Source: Planctomycetota bacterium
Lineage (GTDB): Bacteria > Planctomycetota > Phycisphaerae > WQYP01
Direction: 5' to 3'
NCBI GenBank assembly: GCA_021805985.1
Contig: JAJZDN010000039.1
Location: 1-37,929 of the forward strand
DNA: 37,929 nucleotides
Part shown: in pieces, positions 1 to 8,927 of the stretch
How the letters are laid out: every line of letters starts with the position of its first letter
Position numbering within the stretch: the stretch's first letter is position 1
Program-made: the position numbers and the translations under genes
The notes under the pieces: model-generated
The model's database searches: none
What the model saw: the letters and a program-made list of their open reading frames with translations, nothing else
What the model was told of the DNA's origin: nothing

Positions 1-1
1 T

Positions 2-1156
2 CTATCCTTCGTCAATTCGCCGGGCAATCGACTGGGGTTTCAGCGTTGCGCTTTTTACCATCGGGGCCGCGATCTGCAGGGATAATTCCACCGAATCAAA
101 CCCCGCAAAGAGCCAGCGTTTATCTTCCTGCATATCCCGGTTGTACGCCAGTGGCTGTCCCTTAAGCATGGTCAAAAGCGCCACAAGCTGGCCATATACA
201 CCGCCGGTGCGGCCGCGAATTAATTCCAGCATGTCCGGATTTCGCTTCTGCGGCATCATACTGCTGCCGGTGGTAAACTGATCGGCAATACGAATGAAAT
301 CAAATTCGGTGGAGCTGTACAAAATCCATTGTTCGGCCCAGCGTGATAAGTGCATGGCGATCATGGATAGCGCAAAGGCGAACTCCACAACAAAATCCCG
401 ATCACTGATGGAATCCAGAGAATTTGCGGTTATCCCGTTCATGCCCAGTTGCCGTGCCACCTGCTGTCGATCAATAGGTAACGTGCTGCCCCCTACCGCA
501 CCGGAACCCAGTGGGCTGATGTTGGTGCGATCCCGGCAATCTGCCAGCCTATCGCGATCACGCTGAAACATTTCCACATACGCCAGAAGTTCGTGGCCGA
601 AAAGTATCGGCTGCGCCCGCTGCAGGTGCGTATAGGCGGGCATGACATTTCCGCCATCCTGCCGGGCCAGAGTCACAAACGCCTGCTGCAATTCTGTAAG
701 AAGTTGATCAACACGATCTATTGCGGCCACACACCAAAGGCGAATATCCAATGCAACCTGATCGTTGCGGGACCGTGCTGTATGCAGCTTGCGGCCCGGA
801 TCACCCACACGTTGAATCAACGCGGCCTCCACGGCCATGTGAATATCTTCCTGCTTAACATCAAATTCAAACGTGCCAGCGCGTATATCGTCTAAAATAC
901 TGTTCAAGCCTTTGCCAATGGCCGCAAGATCAGCGGCGGAAATCATCCCCGTGGTGCACAGCATCTCGGCATGCGCCAAGGAGCCTCGAATATCATGTTC
1001 GGCCAGGCGGTAGTCAAAGGAAAGCGATTCCACAAATTTTTCCGCCAGGGGATCGACCGCATCACCGATTCGCGCTTGCCAAGCCTTGGCGGGCGTGGCA
1101 TAAGCGGCGGATCGTGCAGGTGCTTTGACGCTTTTTCTGCTCTTTGATTTTGGCAT
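2..1156 (-). CDS. argH: Argininosuccinate lyase, C-terminal part cut by window edge
   Basis: This enzyme splits argininosuccinate into arginine and fumarate, the last step of arginine biosynthesis, in the cytoplasm as a homotetramer. The 384 residues seen begin with a basic, Ala/Ser-rich leader of about 25 residues before the conserved start (AWQARIGDAVDPLAEKFVES). The family signature HTGRSRNDQ appears as HTARSRNDQ near residue 126. The fumarase/aspartase-superfamily loop GSSMMPQKRNP, which carries the catalytic serine, lies near residue 300. Family members are about 460 residues, so roughly 75 C-terminal residues lie beyond base 1. A GAGAAG sequence about 8 bases before the ATG at 1156 serves as ribosome binding site. 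No other arginine genes are visible nearby. The Gly-to-Ala change in the HTGRSRND motif is a small oddity. The assignment is secure. Confidence 0.95.
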   Translation of the reverse strand: MPKSKSRKSVKAPARSAAYATPAKAWQARIGDAVDPLAEKFVESLSFDYRLAEHDIRGSLAHAEMLCTTGMISAADLAAIGKGLNSILDDIRAGTFEFDVKQEDIHMAVEAALIQRVGDPGRKLHTARSRNDQVALDIRLWCVAAIDRVDQLLTELQQAFVTLARQDGGNVMPAYTHLQRAQPILFGHELLAYVEMFQRDRDRLADCRDRTNISPLGSGAVGGSTLPIDRQQVARQLGMNGITANSLDSISDRDFVVEFAFALSMIAMHLSRWAEQWILYSSTEFDFIRIADQFTTGSSMMPQKRNPDMLELIRGRTGGVYGQLVALLTMLKGQPLAYNRDMQEDKRWLFAGFDSVELSLQIAAPMVKSATLKPQSIARRIDEG

Positions 1157-1334
1157 ATTTTATCTTCTCATCCTTAAAACATTAGCTGCCGGTCATGATC
1201 ATCATCGGCCATGTCCCAGTCTTCGCCAATCCGTGTTCACGCGTTCAAGCCCCGGATTTACCCTTTGATTTTAGAGTCTGGCGCAATATGCCTCAAGTAC
1301 GCATTGTATGATGCGTTCCCAGACGCACGGTAAA

Positions 1335-2141
1335 TCATATCGCTTCCGCGATAACCGGATTGGCCAAAACGCCGATCTTTTCGATCTCAACCTCTATCTG
1401 ATCGCCCGGTTTAAGCCACAGCGGCGGTTTCCGGGCCATGCCCACGCCTTCCGGTGTGCCAGTTAAAATCACCGTTCCCGGCAGGAGAGTCGTGGACCCG
1501 GAAAGAAATTCAATGATGGCCTCCACGGAGAAAATCATGTCCGCGGTATTGGATTGTTGCCGTGTTTCACCGTTTACGCGCGTCTGGATGCTTAAACTGT
1601 TCGGATTGCCGGTTTCGTCCGGCGTAACAATCGCCGGCCCCAGAGGGCAAAAAGTGTCAAACGTTTTTCCACGACACCATTGTGATCCCCCACGCTGAAT
1701 TTGCCAGTCACGCGCGGAAACATCATTGGCGGCAGTGAAACCCATTACATAATCCAGCGCCCTATCTGCAGGCACATTCTTCGCCTTCCGCCCGATTACA
1801 ATCGCCAACTCGGCTTCATAATCCACCTGATCGCTGTTCAAATGCCGGGGCAGTGCCACAGGATCACTTGGATTCTGAACCGCTGCGGGGTTTTTCATAA
1901 ACACTATAGGATATTCCGGAATGCGTGCGCTGGTTTCCGCGGCGTGTTTGCGGTAATTCAAGCCGATGCAGAAAATCGCAATCGGCTGAATTGGAGCCAG
2001 CAGTTTCACCGGTCGCAGCCGCTGGTCCGTGAGCACATAGGATTCAAACAAATCGCCCGCGATGAGACGGACCTGGCCATCGCGTTCCGGCGTTCCATAA
2101 TGGATTTTCCCCTGAGCATCAGCAAATCGAACAATTTTCAT
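1335..2141 (-). CDS. Fumarylacetoacetate hydrolase (FAH) family protein
   Basis: A 268-residue enzyme of the FAH superfamily, which hydrolyses, isomerises or decarboxylates beta-diketo acids using a divalent metal. The N-terminal part is the short domain typical of the YcgM/COG0179 group. The catalytic domain shows [19 protein letters not shown], the metal-ligand stretch [25 protein letters not shown], and the end motif [13 protein letters not shown] followed by [15 protein letters not shown]. The ATG at 2141 is chosen because AAGGAT lies 7-8 bases before it. A GTG nine codons upstream is in frame but has no ribosome binding site. The closest characterised relatives act on oxaloacetate, acylpyruvates or 2-hydroxyhepta-2,4-dienedioate; the substrate here cannot be read from sequence. 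It stands alone, with no other aromatic-catabolism genes in view. Confidence 0.9.
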   Translation of the reverse strand: MKIVRFADAQGKIHYGTPERDGQVRLIAGDLFESYVLTDQRLRPVKLLAPIQPIAIFCIGLNYRKHAAETSARIPEYPIVFMKNPAAVQNPSDPVALPRHLNSDQVDYEAELAIVIGRKAKNVPADRALDYVMGFTAANDVSARDWQIQRGGSQWCRGKTFDTFCPLGPAIVTPDETGNPNSLSIQTRVNGETRQQSNTADMIFSVEAIIEFLSGSTTLLPGTVILTGTPEGVGMARKPPLWLKPGDQIEVEIEKIGVLANPVIAEAI

Positions 2142-2358
2142 GGGTTGATCCTTTTTGATTTCCGACACGCCAGCAGTTTAAGCAACAATCTGATTTTCGG
2201 GAAGTCACGGGAGGTTGAAATGGGACGTTGAAGCGGGTTTGAATGCCGTGGAAGCGTGCGTTTACGGTTTGACCCGATCCGCAGACATACGCCGCACTAA
2301 GTGGAATATGTTTTGATTTTACCGTGCGGCCAACTGTGCACCATGCCGCATGCGCCGG

Positions 2359-2982
2359 TTACACCCCTACCGCACCAGACCGAGATTCCTGATTGGCGGG
2401 TTCCTTAACATCACGTCGCACTACGCCGGCCGGCGGTGCCTTGGCCGTTGCCTGCACGTGCGGCTGCATGGGCGGCTCATAGGTGACGTAATCATCCTCG
2501 CCGACGCGTGCAATCATCAATAATGCTTCAGGGGATCCGTGGCCGTCACTGCCAGCGTGAATGCGAATGGCACGCGGCAGCAGGCCGCGGGTAACGGTTT
2601 CAACTGTGATTAAGCTCTCATGTCCCAATGCCTCATGTCTTAACGCCATACGCAAGATCCGAGCAGTAACCCGGCACAGTTCATCGCGTGTGTGCAGCCG
2701 ATGTGATTCACGTGAAAGATCTGTCGCTCCCACCGCCAGAATCGCATCATGCTGCGAAAGATGCGGGGCCGAATCGAGAGCCTGATTCAGGACTTGTCGA
2801 AAGCGGCTTACGCAAGCAGCAAATGTCTCAGCCATCACCTGGGCATCCGTGAGGCGCACTTGTGTTCCACAGGAAGGACATTTGATGGTTTTACAGAAAA
2901 TGCTTTTTAATGCGCCCCCCACGCCTGAACCGATCTGTAAGGGTGCGATACACTGCACACAGCGTGGAAAATGGTTTTCCAT
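2359..2982 (-). CDS. Zinc-ribbon protein of unknown function
   Basis: A 207-residue protein that I do not recognise. Near the N-terminus it has two cysteine pairs, CVQC at residues 8-11 and CPSC at residues 35-38, with an extra Cys at 30; this is the spacing of a zinc ribbon. The middle (about residues 45-120) is predicted helical, with LTDAQVMAETFAACVSRFRQVL and a stretch rich in Arg, Leu and His. The last 40 residues are Pro/Ala-rich and likely disordered. The start at 2982 is preferred over the upstream in-frame codon at 3015 because AAGGAG stands seven bases before it. There is no signal peptide, so it is probably cytoplasmic. It is followed by a 340-bp gap from the FAH gene start, which does not suggest a common operon. 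Confidence 0.7.
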   Translation of the reverse strand: MENHFPRCVQCIAPLQIGSGVGGALKSIFCKTIKCPSCGTQVRLTDAQVMAETFAACVSRFRQVLNQALDSAPHLSQHDAILAVGATDLSRESHRLHTRDELCRVTARILRMALRHEALGHESLITVETVTRGLLPRAIRIHAGSDGHGSPEALLMIARVGEDDYVTYEPPMQPHVQATAKAPPAGVVRRDVKEPANQESRSGAVGV

Positions 2983-3183
2983 GTGCAAGCTCCTTAATTC
3001 AACCGTCCCAATCACCTGGCCTCTGAATAAAAATGGTTTTCAGAGCACGTTATTTTATAGACCTGCCGGTGGAGCTAAACACCACCGTGAACATTTTAAG
3101 CCTTTCGCGCACCTCTTTGCAAGCGAAACTTGAATATTTACCACTTTTTGTTATTTATCGGCACAAGTCCGGGAAAACATGAG

Positions 3184-3228
3184 TTTTTTTTCCGGGCGAG
3201 CACGCGTTTTAGCCGCCCGGGGAAAAAA
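3184..3228. repeat. Inverted repeat flanked by T8 and A6, downstream of the TPR gene
   Basis: The arms CCGGGCG (3192-3198) and CGCCCGG (3214-3220) pair perfectly around a 15-base loop. On the plus strand they are flanked by T8 at 3184-3191 and A6 at 3223-3228, so the outer A/T runs can also pair. In the minus-strand transcript of the TPR gene (stop at 3240) the T run precedes the stem instead of following it, so this is not a textbook intrinsic terminator. It may still end or stabilise that transcript. Confidence 0.5.
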
Positions 3229-3239
3229 GTGAGGTTTTT

Positions 3240-6200
3240 CTACAATACGCGCAACAGCGACTGGGCCTGACTGACCAAGCCGGAAATTTCTTCGTCGTCT
3301 ACCTGGTAACTTTGGATAAAATGTTGGTAACAGGTAATGGCTTCCGCACGACGGCGCTGCTTGCGGAGCAATTCCGCTTTTTGAAATAGCGCCAAACCCG
3401 CGCACGCACGTAAGGGTGATTCTGGGGCTTGGGCGAACTGACTGACGGCAGCATCATAGCTGGCTAAGGCTTCCGGAATTTTCCCCAGTTCGGCCAGAGC
3501 CGCAGCGCGATTACACTGGGAACGCGCGGCTTGCTGGCGCAGAAATAAGGCATCGGAATTCGTAAAACGGGAAATAATAGTATCGCAAATCGCAATTTGT
3601 TCCTGTCGCTTGCCGCGCTCCCCCTGCGTGAGGGCTTTTCGCATCAAGGCGCGGGCCACCACAAATAAAATGGCGGTATCATCGGATTTTCCAAAGCGGT
3701 CAATGATCGAGTCGTAAATCGCCAGTTCATCAAGCTTGCGATCCAGTTTGCGCAGGGCCAAGGCCGTACTGAGCATGGCCGTAGCCACCTGCTTTTGCAC
3801 TTCTATGTCCGCCACCCTGCCAAATTTACTTACCAACTTCTGGTAGCATCGAACTTCATCTCCAACCCGCGACTGCTGTCCCGCTATAGCCGCCTGACGC
3901 AGCAGCGTTTCAATAATACTGGGCCGCAGCACCGCATCAGTGGATTTCTCAAAACGCAGCATCAGAGCATCATAAGCAGCTAACTCATGCCCAACTCGGT
4001 CCATCTGGCCAAATACCCGGCCGCGGTCCAGCATCGTAAGACACAGCATGGGGGCAAAAGCCACGTCTGTCTCCCGCCCGAATTTGAGCATAAATGCATT
4101 ACAGCCCCGCAATTCATCTTCCAGCGATCCACTTTTTTTGACGGCCTCTATTTTCATGCGGAATGCCTCCGCCACATCGCGCCGTACTGGTAACGATTCA
4201 GATTCGCCGTATTGCTTAATAAATTCGTCGCATCCGGCGATCAGATCGGTTTCGCGGCCGCCCCACTTAAGCTGGCGCAAATGCACCAGTTGGCCGTCGG
4301 GCGAAGTCTTTTCCGGCGAAACCGAGGCCGGAACGTCCGCAGATTGTGGGACAATTGTCATTGGCAGAGGGGCCGAGGATGAATCGGGGAGTCTCACGGC
4401 CGGAGTCGGTGATTCGTTGCCAAAGGATGCCGCTTGCAGGTCGGAGCCAAAGGCGGCACTAGCTGCTGATTCCCCCATGGCTGTAGCTACATCGCCTGAC
4501 AGAGGCGGAATTCCTTCACTGGAAATATCGGCGCTGGAAACCGCGACATCAGATTTTTGCGATAGAGCCTGGGCGGCTGTGGCAGCCGGGGCAATGTCCG
4601 CCTGCGTTGCCTCCAGCGATTCTGCGGCGGACACTTTATCGGCAGTTAACACCTCGGGCTGCTGTGGGGCGACTTGTGTGTCCTGCAAGGTCTTTTCGGA
4701 TTGGCTTTCCGTGGCTGCGGTCGGTTGCCTATCTAGTAAGTCCTCCGGCGCCCCCGAATCGACTTGCGCCTGACAAGCCGGCAAAGCTTCCTGAATTTTG
4801 GCGCACTGTTGTAATAACTCGTTCTTTTTTTGCAACGCCTGCTGCGCCAGTCCGCTAATGACCGAATCTGGGGCGGCGATGAAGTTAGTCACCACCTGCT
4901 GGTAGGCTGCCAACGCGGCATCAACATTCTGTAACTGCTGGAAGATCACCGCCCGGTTCAACATGCTTTGCGCCAGGAGTCGAGGTGGAATTAAATCCGG
5001 CTCTCCACGAGCGCGATCCAGCAACGCATCGATAACCGCAATAGCTTGCGCATGCTGACCGGCTTTTTCCAGCAAAGCCGCCTGGTTAAATAGGGCCACG
5101 GGGATACATTTGCGGGCTTCGGTTTCACCGTTAAAGTCAAACCGCCCCGCCAGGCAGCCATACGCTTTTGCTGCCTCATCATCGCGCCCGAGTTTTTCCA
5201 GCAGTTCGCCGCGCAAAAACATGGCGCGGGCCAGCGGCACAATCATGGCGGCAGGCGTGGACTGTTCAAGCAGTGCGATAAATTGCCCACATGACTCCAG
5301 AGAGGGTTCTAATTTTTCATCCTCCCGCAACATAAACGCTCGTGCCAATAAAGCCGGTGCCACCACCGTTCTGATTCCGGGAGAGGAATTATCTCCATAA
5401 GTCAAAATTAATTCGTCATACGCTTCGAGTTGCGCGGTGCGTCGTCCCATCCGTGATAGACACGCCGCCTTGCCTGCCATAATCGTGGCTACCGGCAACG
5501 GTGCTAAAGACAGCGTCTTTGCAGCTTTGATCGCGGCATCATACGCCTGGATCGCATCGGCATCCTGATTTTGCGAATCCAGCAGTGCGGCTTTTCGGCT
5601 CCAAGCATGGAACAACATCTCACAAATAACCGGATGGGTGCTGTAGCGAAAGCGATCAATAAATGCGTCACAGGCGGGCATGACATCATCGCCCTTACCC
5701 ATAAACGCCTTGAGTGCGATTTTATTGAACATCGCGCGGGCCGAAACCGCCGCCAAATCGGGATCATCCGCCGGTTTGAAACGCTGGACAATCTGCTCGC
5801 TGATTTTATCGGCGGCGGCATATTCCCTCCGGGCCGCCAACTCGGTGCTTTGATCCAGCAGCATTTCCGCAACTTCTCTGCGTGTGGCCGCGTCGAGCAT
5901 ATCTGCATATTGCTCCACGACCGCATCATACGCTGCGATACACGGCTCCGCGCGTCGCAGGCGGCATAGGGCCACAAGGCGCGTTTTACCCGCCGTCCGC
6001 GCCACGTCAAACCAGGGTGGATCGACAAACGTACCAAACACTTCCAGCGCTTTCTCGGCCAAACTCAGCGCTTCGGTCATTCGGTTCAGATTCAGATGCT
6101 CGTTGAGTTTTTTTACCAGATAACCTGCAGCCTGTGTCCCAATGACGTCTTCGGCTACCGGGCCGAATTTTTCTTCCGCTTCCTGATACGCGCTGATAAC

Positions 6201-6878
6201 TTCCAATCCACGATCCAGCGCCATTAAAAGATTTACCCGTTCGAGCATGATCTCGCAGAGCCGGTTTTGATCTACAATGTCTTTTTTGTCCGCAAACAGC
6301 TCCATGATCCGCTGGCAGGCCGCCAGGGATTCGTTATCTCGTCCCGAATCTTCCAGGAGTTCGATTTTCATCCATAAGGCTTTGGCCAACAGCCGATCCG
6401 GCAATTTAATTTGACTGTCTTCAAGGCAAGCATTCAGCGCGGCCAGAGCTTCAGGACCGCGATTCAGCCGCGTTAACAGCGAAGCCGTGTTAAACATTGC
6501 CGAGGCCACATTTGCCCGGGCGGCCTCATTGGATGCATCACGGAACTGCTCAACGACACGGGCATAACCGGCCAGGGCATCGTCCCGGCGGCCCAGAATA
6601 TCCAGCACCGCCGCCCGGTCCAAGAGTGTCTTGGCAATTTGCGGCTGGATGGTGGCTTCTTTATTGTCCTGAAAAGTGTGCAGCAATAAATCGAACGCGG
6701 CCAAGGCGGGTTCAAACTGCCGAATCTGAAGCAGCAGAGCCCCTTTAGTAAAAATGGTTCGAGCCAGCTTCAACTGGCGTTCCGGATTACTGGAACCGCT
6801 GTAACGGGCAATAAGTTTGTCCGCATCCCGCAGTTTTGCTTCGACATCCATTGTCTGTTGCATAGCCGAACTCTTCAT
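3240..6878 (-). CDS. Giant tetratricopeptide-repeat (TPR) protein
   Basis: A 1212-residue protein made of two helical-repeat blocks joined by a disordered linker. Residues about 15-695 and about 875-1205 carry divergent TPR-like repeats of roughly 45-50 residues. A typical repeat has an Ala/Leu-rich helix ending in MxxxAxLL..LGR..EALAAYD followed by a second helix with a phenylalanine before the next unit. Residues about 695-875 are rich in Ala, Ser, Thr, Pro and Gln, with little predicted structure. There is no signal peptide or membrane segment, so it is likely a cytoplasmic scaffold. The ATG at 6878 has a weak GGAA upstream; the ATG five codons later has a better-spaced AAGAG and could be used instead. 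It lies about 200 bp downstream of the luxR gene on the same strand. The partner is unknown. Confidence 0.85.
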   Translation of the reverse strand: MKSSAMQQTMDVEAKLRDADKLIARYSGSSNPERQLKLARTIFTKGALLLQIRQFEPALAAFDLLLHTFQDNKEATIQPQIAKTLLDRAAVLDILGRRDDALAGYARVVEQFRDASNEAARANVASAMFNTASLLTRLNRGPEALAALNACLEDSQIKLPDRLLAKALWMKIELLEDSGRDNESLAACQRIMELFADKKDIVDQNRLCEIMLERVNLLMALDRGLEVISAYQEAEEKFGPVAEDVIGTQAAGYLVKKLNEHLNLNRMTEALSLAEKALEVFGTFVDPPWFDVARTAGKTRLVALCRLRRAEPCIAAYDAVVEQYADMLDAATRREVAEMLLDQSTELAARREYAAADKISEQIVQRFKPADDPDLAAVSARAMFNKIALKAFMGKGDDVMPACDAFIDRFRYSTHPVICEMLFHAWSRKAALLDSQNQDADAIQAYDAAIKAAKTLSLAPLPVATIMAGKAACLSRMGRRTAQLEAYDELILTYGDNSSPGIRTVVAPALLARAFMLREDEKLEPSLESCGQFIALLEQSTPAAMIVPLARAMFLRGELLEKLGRDDEAAKAYGCLAGRFDFNGETEARKCIPVALFNQAALLEKAGQHAQAIAVIDALLDRARGEPDLIPPRLLAQSMLNRAVIFQQLQNVDAALAAYQQVVTNFIAAPDSVISGLAQQALQKKNELLQQCAKIQEALPACQAQVDSGAPEDLLDRQPTAATESQSEKTLQDTQVAPQQPEVLTADKVSAAESLEATQADIAPAATAAQALSQKSDVAVSSADISSEGIPPLSGDVATAMGESAASAAFGSDLQAASFGNESPTPAVRLPDSSSAPLPMTIVPQSADVPASVSPEKTSPDGQLVHLRQLKWGGRETDLIAGCDEFIKQYGESESLPVRRDVAEAFRMKIEAVKKSGSLEDELRGCNAFMLKFGRETDVAFAPMLCLTMLDRGRVFGQMDRVGHELAAYDALMLRFEKSTDAVLRPSIIETLLRQAAIAGQQSRVGDEVRCYQKLVSKFGRVADIEVQKQVATAMLSTALALRKLDRKLDELAIYDSIIDRFGKSDDTAILFVVARALMRKALTQGERGKRQEQIAICDTIISRFTNSDALFLRQQAARSQCNRAAALAELGKIPEALASYDAAVSQFAQAPESPLRACAGLALFQKAELLRKQRRRAEAITCYQHFIQSYQVDDEEISGLVSQAQSLLRVL

Positions 6879-7010
6879 CGCATGCTATTCCATCATTATC
6901 CGGACATTCTATCGGTTCCGTGACATCCGGCCGTTGAACTTTCATCCCGCGATGTGATTCCATCACCGGATGACTACTAAGTGTAACGAAAATCTCAATA
7001 AACTTCGCGT

Positions 7011-7036
7011 CTCCGCGCCATGGCTCCGCGCCATGG
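7011..7036. repeat. 13-bp perfect tandem duplication
   Basis: CTCCGCGCCATGG occurs twice back to back (7011-7023 and 7024-7036) in the spacer between the LuxR gene end and the TPR gene. It contains the palindrome CCATGG. No role is evident. Confidence 0.9.
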
Positions 7037-7081
7037 CTGGCATTGGGAGGACTCCAGGCGATTTTATAACGCAGTTAAGGT

Positions 7082-8215
7082 TCAACAGATTTGGCTTACG
7101 CATCCCATAATTCCGGCGGCGGTCATGAAGATCGCCATTATTAGCGCCCGCATGTGGGCATGCGCGAGGTGACAGGCACTGGTACGCGAATTTACCTTTA
7201 ATATTTTGAAGACAGATTCCAGGTGCTTTTGTACCGTCCGGACGCTGATGTGCAGCCGTCGGCCAATTTCATCGTTGCCGCAGCCGTGGGCAACATGCAG
7301 CAGAATTTCCGCCTGGCGCGGCGTCAAGCCAAGGGATTCCAGCGGCTTGGCGGACTTTGTCGGGCGGGTTTCTGATAAGAGCAGCATCCGGCCGAACTCT
7401 ACCGACTGAATCAGGCGTAATTGCAGTTGATCCTCGCCGAGTAATCTTGTGAAAATCGGTTCCGGATGCGTTAGTTCGTCCCCAGCGGAATTCTGCTGGC
7501 GCAACCACGTGGCAACGCACTCCGGCAGAGCACCGGGGTTGCGGGCTGCGCCGGGGAAATATTTGCCCATCCACAAGCGGGCCTTTTGGGTCCAGAAATC
7601 AACGCGGCTTACGCCGTTAAGCACCACAATTCCTTCCGGTAGATTTTCCAGGACACCTGTTTGCCGGGAAAGGCGCTTCTGCATGCGGCTGGTGAATCGC
7701 GCTGTGTCAAAAGCCGCGGTAAGATGCGGGCGCAAGGTGTCAAGTATTTTACGATCGCGCTCCGAGAAATCACTGAGCTTGCGGTTAAATACCAGAGCCG
7801 CAATCAAGGGGCGGCGCGTGGGCAGCGTCATACTGATCTGAAATTCCACCCCCATGGGCCGATACAGTTCCTGATACAAACCTGTGTCGCGCAGTTCGCG
7901 CTGCGATATAAAATCACTGATGCGCAGGGCGTTGCCGTCGCCTGTAATTTGATTATGCACAATCACCGGATGATCGTTCATGTACCGTTCGAGTGTGGCC
8001 GTCAGAGCGCTGATATTAAATTCATCAGGATCAATAAATCCGGTAACCTGACGTGAGACAGGATTAACCTCATTGTAGGAGGTAATATCCGATCCAAGCA
8101 GTTTGCCCAACTGCGGAATAATATGACGGGCTAAATCCTCGCGGCCCTGCGGCGCGCGCAACGCCGCGACAAGATCGAGTATTGCCATAAAATCATCAGA
8201 TTCAATTGCGTGCAT
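7082..8215 (-). CDS. LuxR-family transcriptional regulator with GAF-like sensor region
   Basis: A 377-residue regulator. The C-terminal LuxR helix-turn-helix spans about residues 292-350: GLTPRQAEILLHVAHGCGNDEIGRRLHIS with the recognition helix VRTVQKHLESVFKILKV. The N-terminal 200 residues resemble the GAF/autoinducer-type sensor region of stand-alone LuxR proteins, with a TLPTRRPLIAALVFNR strand and an RDRKILDTLRPHL helix leading to the linker. No phosphoacceptor receiver domain is seen. The tail after the HTH is a hydrophobic stretch (MRALIMAIFMTAAGIMGCV) that is unusual for this family and could be a membrane-interacting end. The gene faces away from the surface-protein array, with 712 bp between them that hold two matching dyads, so it is a good candidate regulator of that array and of itself. 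The ligand is unknown. Confidence 0.85.
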   Translation of the reverse strand: MHAIESDDFMAILDLVAALRAPQGREDLARHIIPQLGKLLGSDITSYNEVNPVSRQVTGFIDPDEFNISALTATLERYMNDHPVIVHNQITGDGNALRISDFISQRELRDTGLYQELYRPMGVEFQISMTLPTRRPLIAALVFNRKLSDFSERDRKILDTLRPHLTAAFDTARFTSRMQKRLSRQTGVLENLPEGIVVLNGVSRVDFWTQKARLWMGKYFPGAARNPGALPECVATWLRQQNSAGDELTHPEPIFTRLLGEDQLQLRLIQSVEFGRMLLLSETRPTKSAKPLESLGLTPRQAEILLHVAHGCGNDEIGRRLHISVRTVQKHLESVFKILKVNSRTSACHLAHAHMRALIMAIFMTAAGIMGCVSQIC

Positions 8216-8429
8216 ATCTACACATCTCTGATCCTTGGTGCATGCGAGTCACGTTCACTTCGCGTCGCGCTTGCGGTCCCTGCATTTCCGAATCTGACGC
8301 TTCCAACACCTGTAAAATGTTGTGGCATCACAGAGTGTCGCGCGTCCGCAGAACTTGCGGGTCTTACTTTTGCCGCCTAAGACGGCCTCCGACAAGACCT
8401 AGTTATCCGATTTTTTGGCCGTTCTGGCA

Positions 8430-8447
8430 ATACGCAATTTTACGTAT
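8430..8447. promoter_or_regulatory. Dyad operator-like site, copy 1
   Basis: ATACGCAATTTTACGTAT. The outer halves ATACG and CGTAT are inverted copies. The same 7+7 bases with a different 4-base centre recur at 8811-8828. It lies 215 bp upstream of the LuxR-gene start and about 480 bp upstream of the first surface-protein gene. Two-fold symmetry of this size suits a dimeric LuxR-type protein. Confidence 0.5.
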
Positions 8448-8810
8448 ATGGTACTTTACCACGCCCCCCCCCTCGACAAACCCTCACAAGGCAAACCGCG
8501 GACTGCAACCGAATGGGTAAAAATACTGAAAAAGAGTATTTTCGTGGATAAATCGGCATTTTGTCTGGCCGTCACAGGCGAATAAGCCCATCGGATCGAA
8601 GCCTGCTTACGGGGCCACACTTGAGGCGTAAGCCCTTTAGGCATGGGTGTTTACGTGTTGCCTTTATGCGGGTTATCACGGCACTTTCTCCCCCCCGGTG
8701 ACCGTCGCATTAGAGGCGTGTTGCGGGCGAAATAATTATGCGTTTTGACTTTTAGAAGGGTCCGAAAAGCCAATAAAATCGCTATCTCTATTGCACGGCC
8801 GCAAAAGAGT

Positions 8811-8828
8811 ATACGCAGGACTACGTAT
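8811..8828. promoter_or_regulatory. Dyad operator-like site, copy 2
   Basis: ATACGCA, four bases GGAC, then TACGTAT: identical to copy 1 at all fourteen non-central positions. It ends 99 bp before the ATG of the first surface-protein gene, a usual place for an activator site. I see the identity directly; binding by the neighbouring LuxR protein is inferred. Confidence 0.5.
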
Positions 8829-8867
8829 TGAATCACCGGAATCGGTGGCTAAACTTCTACCATCACT

Positions 8868-8881
8868 TGGAAGCGTTTCCA
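8868..8881. promoter_or_regulatory. LacI-family/cre-like operator candidate
   Basis: TGGAAGCGTTTCCA fits the LacI/GalR-family operator pattern TGnAAnCGnTTnCA at every fixed position, including the central CG. It lies 46 bp before the ATG at 8928. This suggests repression of the array by a carbohydrate-responsive LacI-type protein, not encoded in the window. Confidence 0.45.
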
Positions 8882-8927
8882 GGGATTGAGAGGTTTGTGG
8901 GGCACCAATTTTAAAGGAGCAACGACC

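Larger units (their letters stand above)
8216..8927. other. 712-bp gene-free region between regulator and surface-protein array
   Basis: No convincing reading frame lies here. The region holds two copies of an 18-bp dyad (8430-8447, 8811-8828), a LacI-type operator-like site (8868-8881), and two clear inverted repeats. The first has arms AAAATACT and AGTATTTT at 8520-8542 with a 7-base loop. The second has arms GCTTACG and CGTAAGC at 8605-8633 with a 15-base loop. C-runs occur near 8464 and 8691. I find no convincing sigma70 promoter pair. A long leader RNA or a small RNA could be encoded. Confidence 0.6.

Noticed and set aside
3151-3405. Minus-strand open frame of 84 residues at the end of the TPR gene
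   Set aside because: It overlaps the TPR coding sequence in another frame and has no family features.
4048-4773. Plus-strand open frame of 241 residues inside the TPR gene
   Set aside because: It is the shadow of the Ala/Ser-rich linker of the minus-strand TPR protein, with no start signal.
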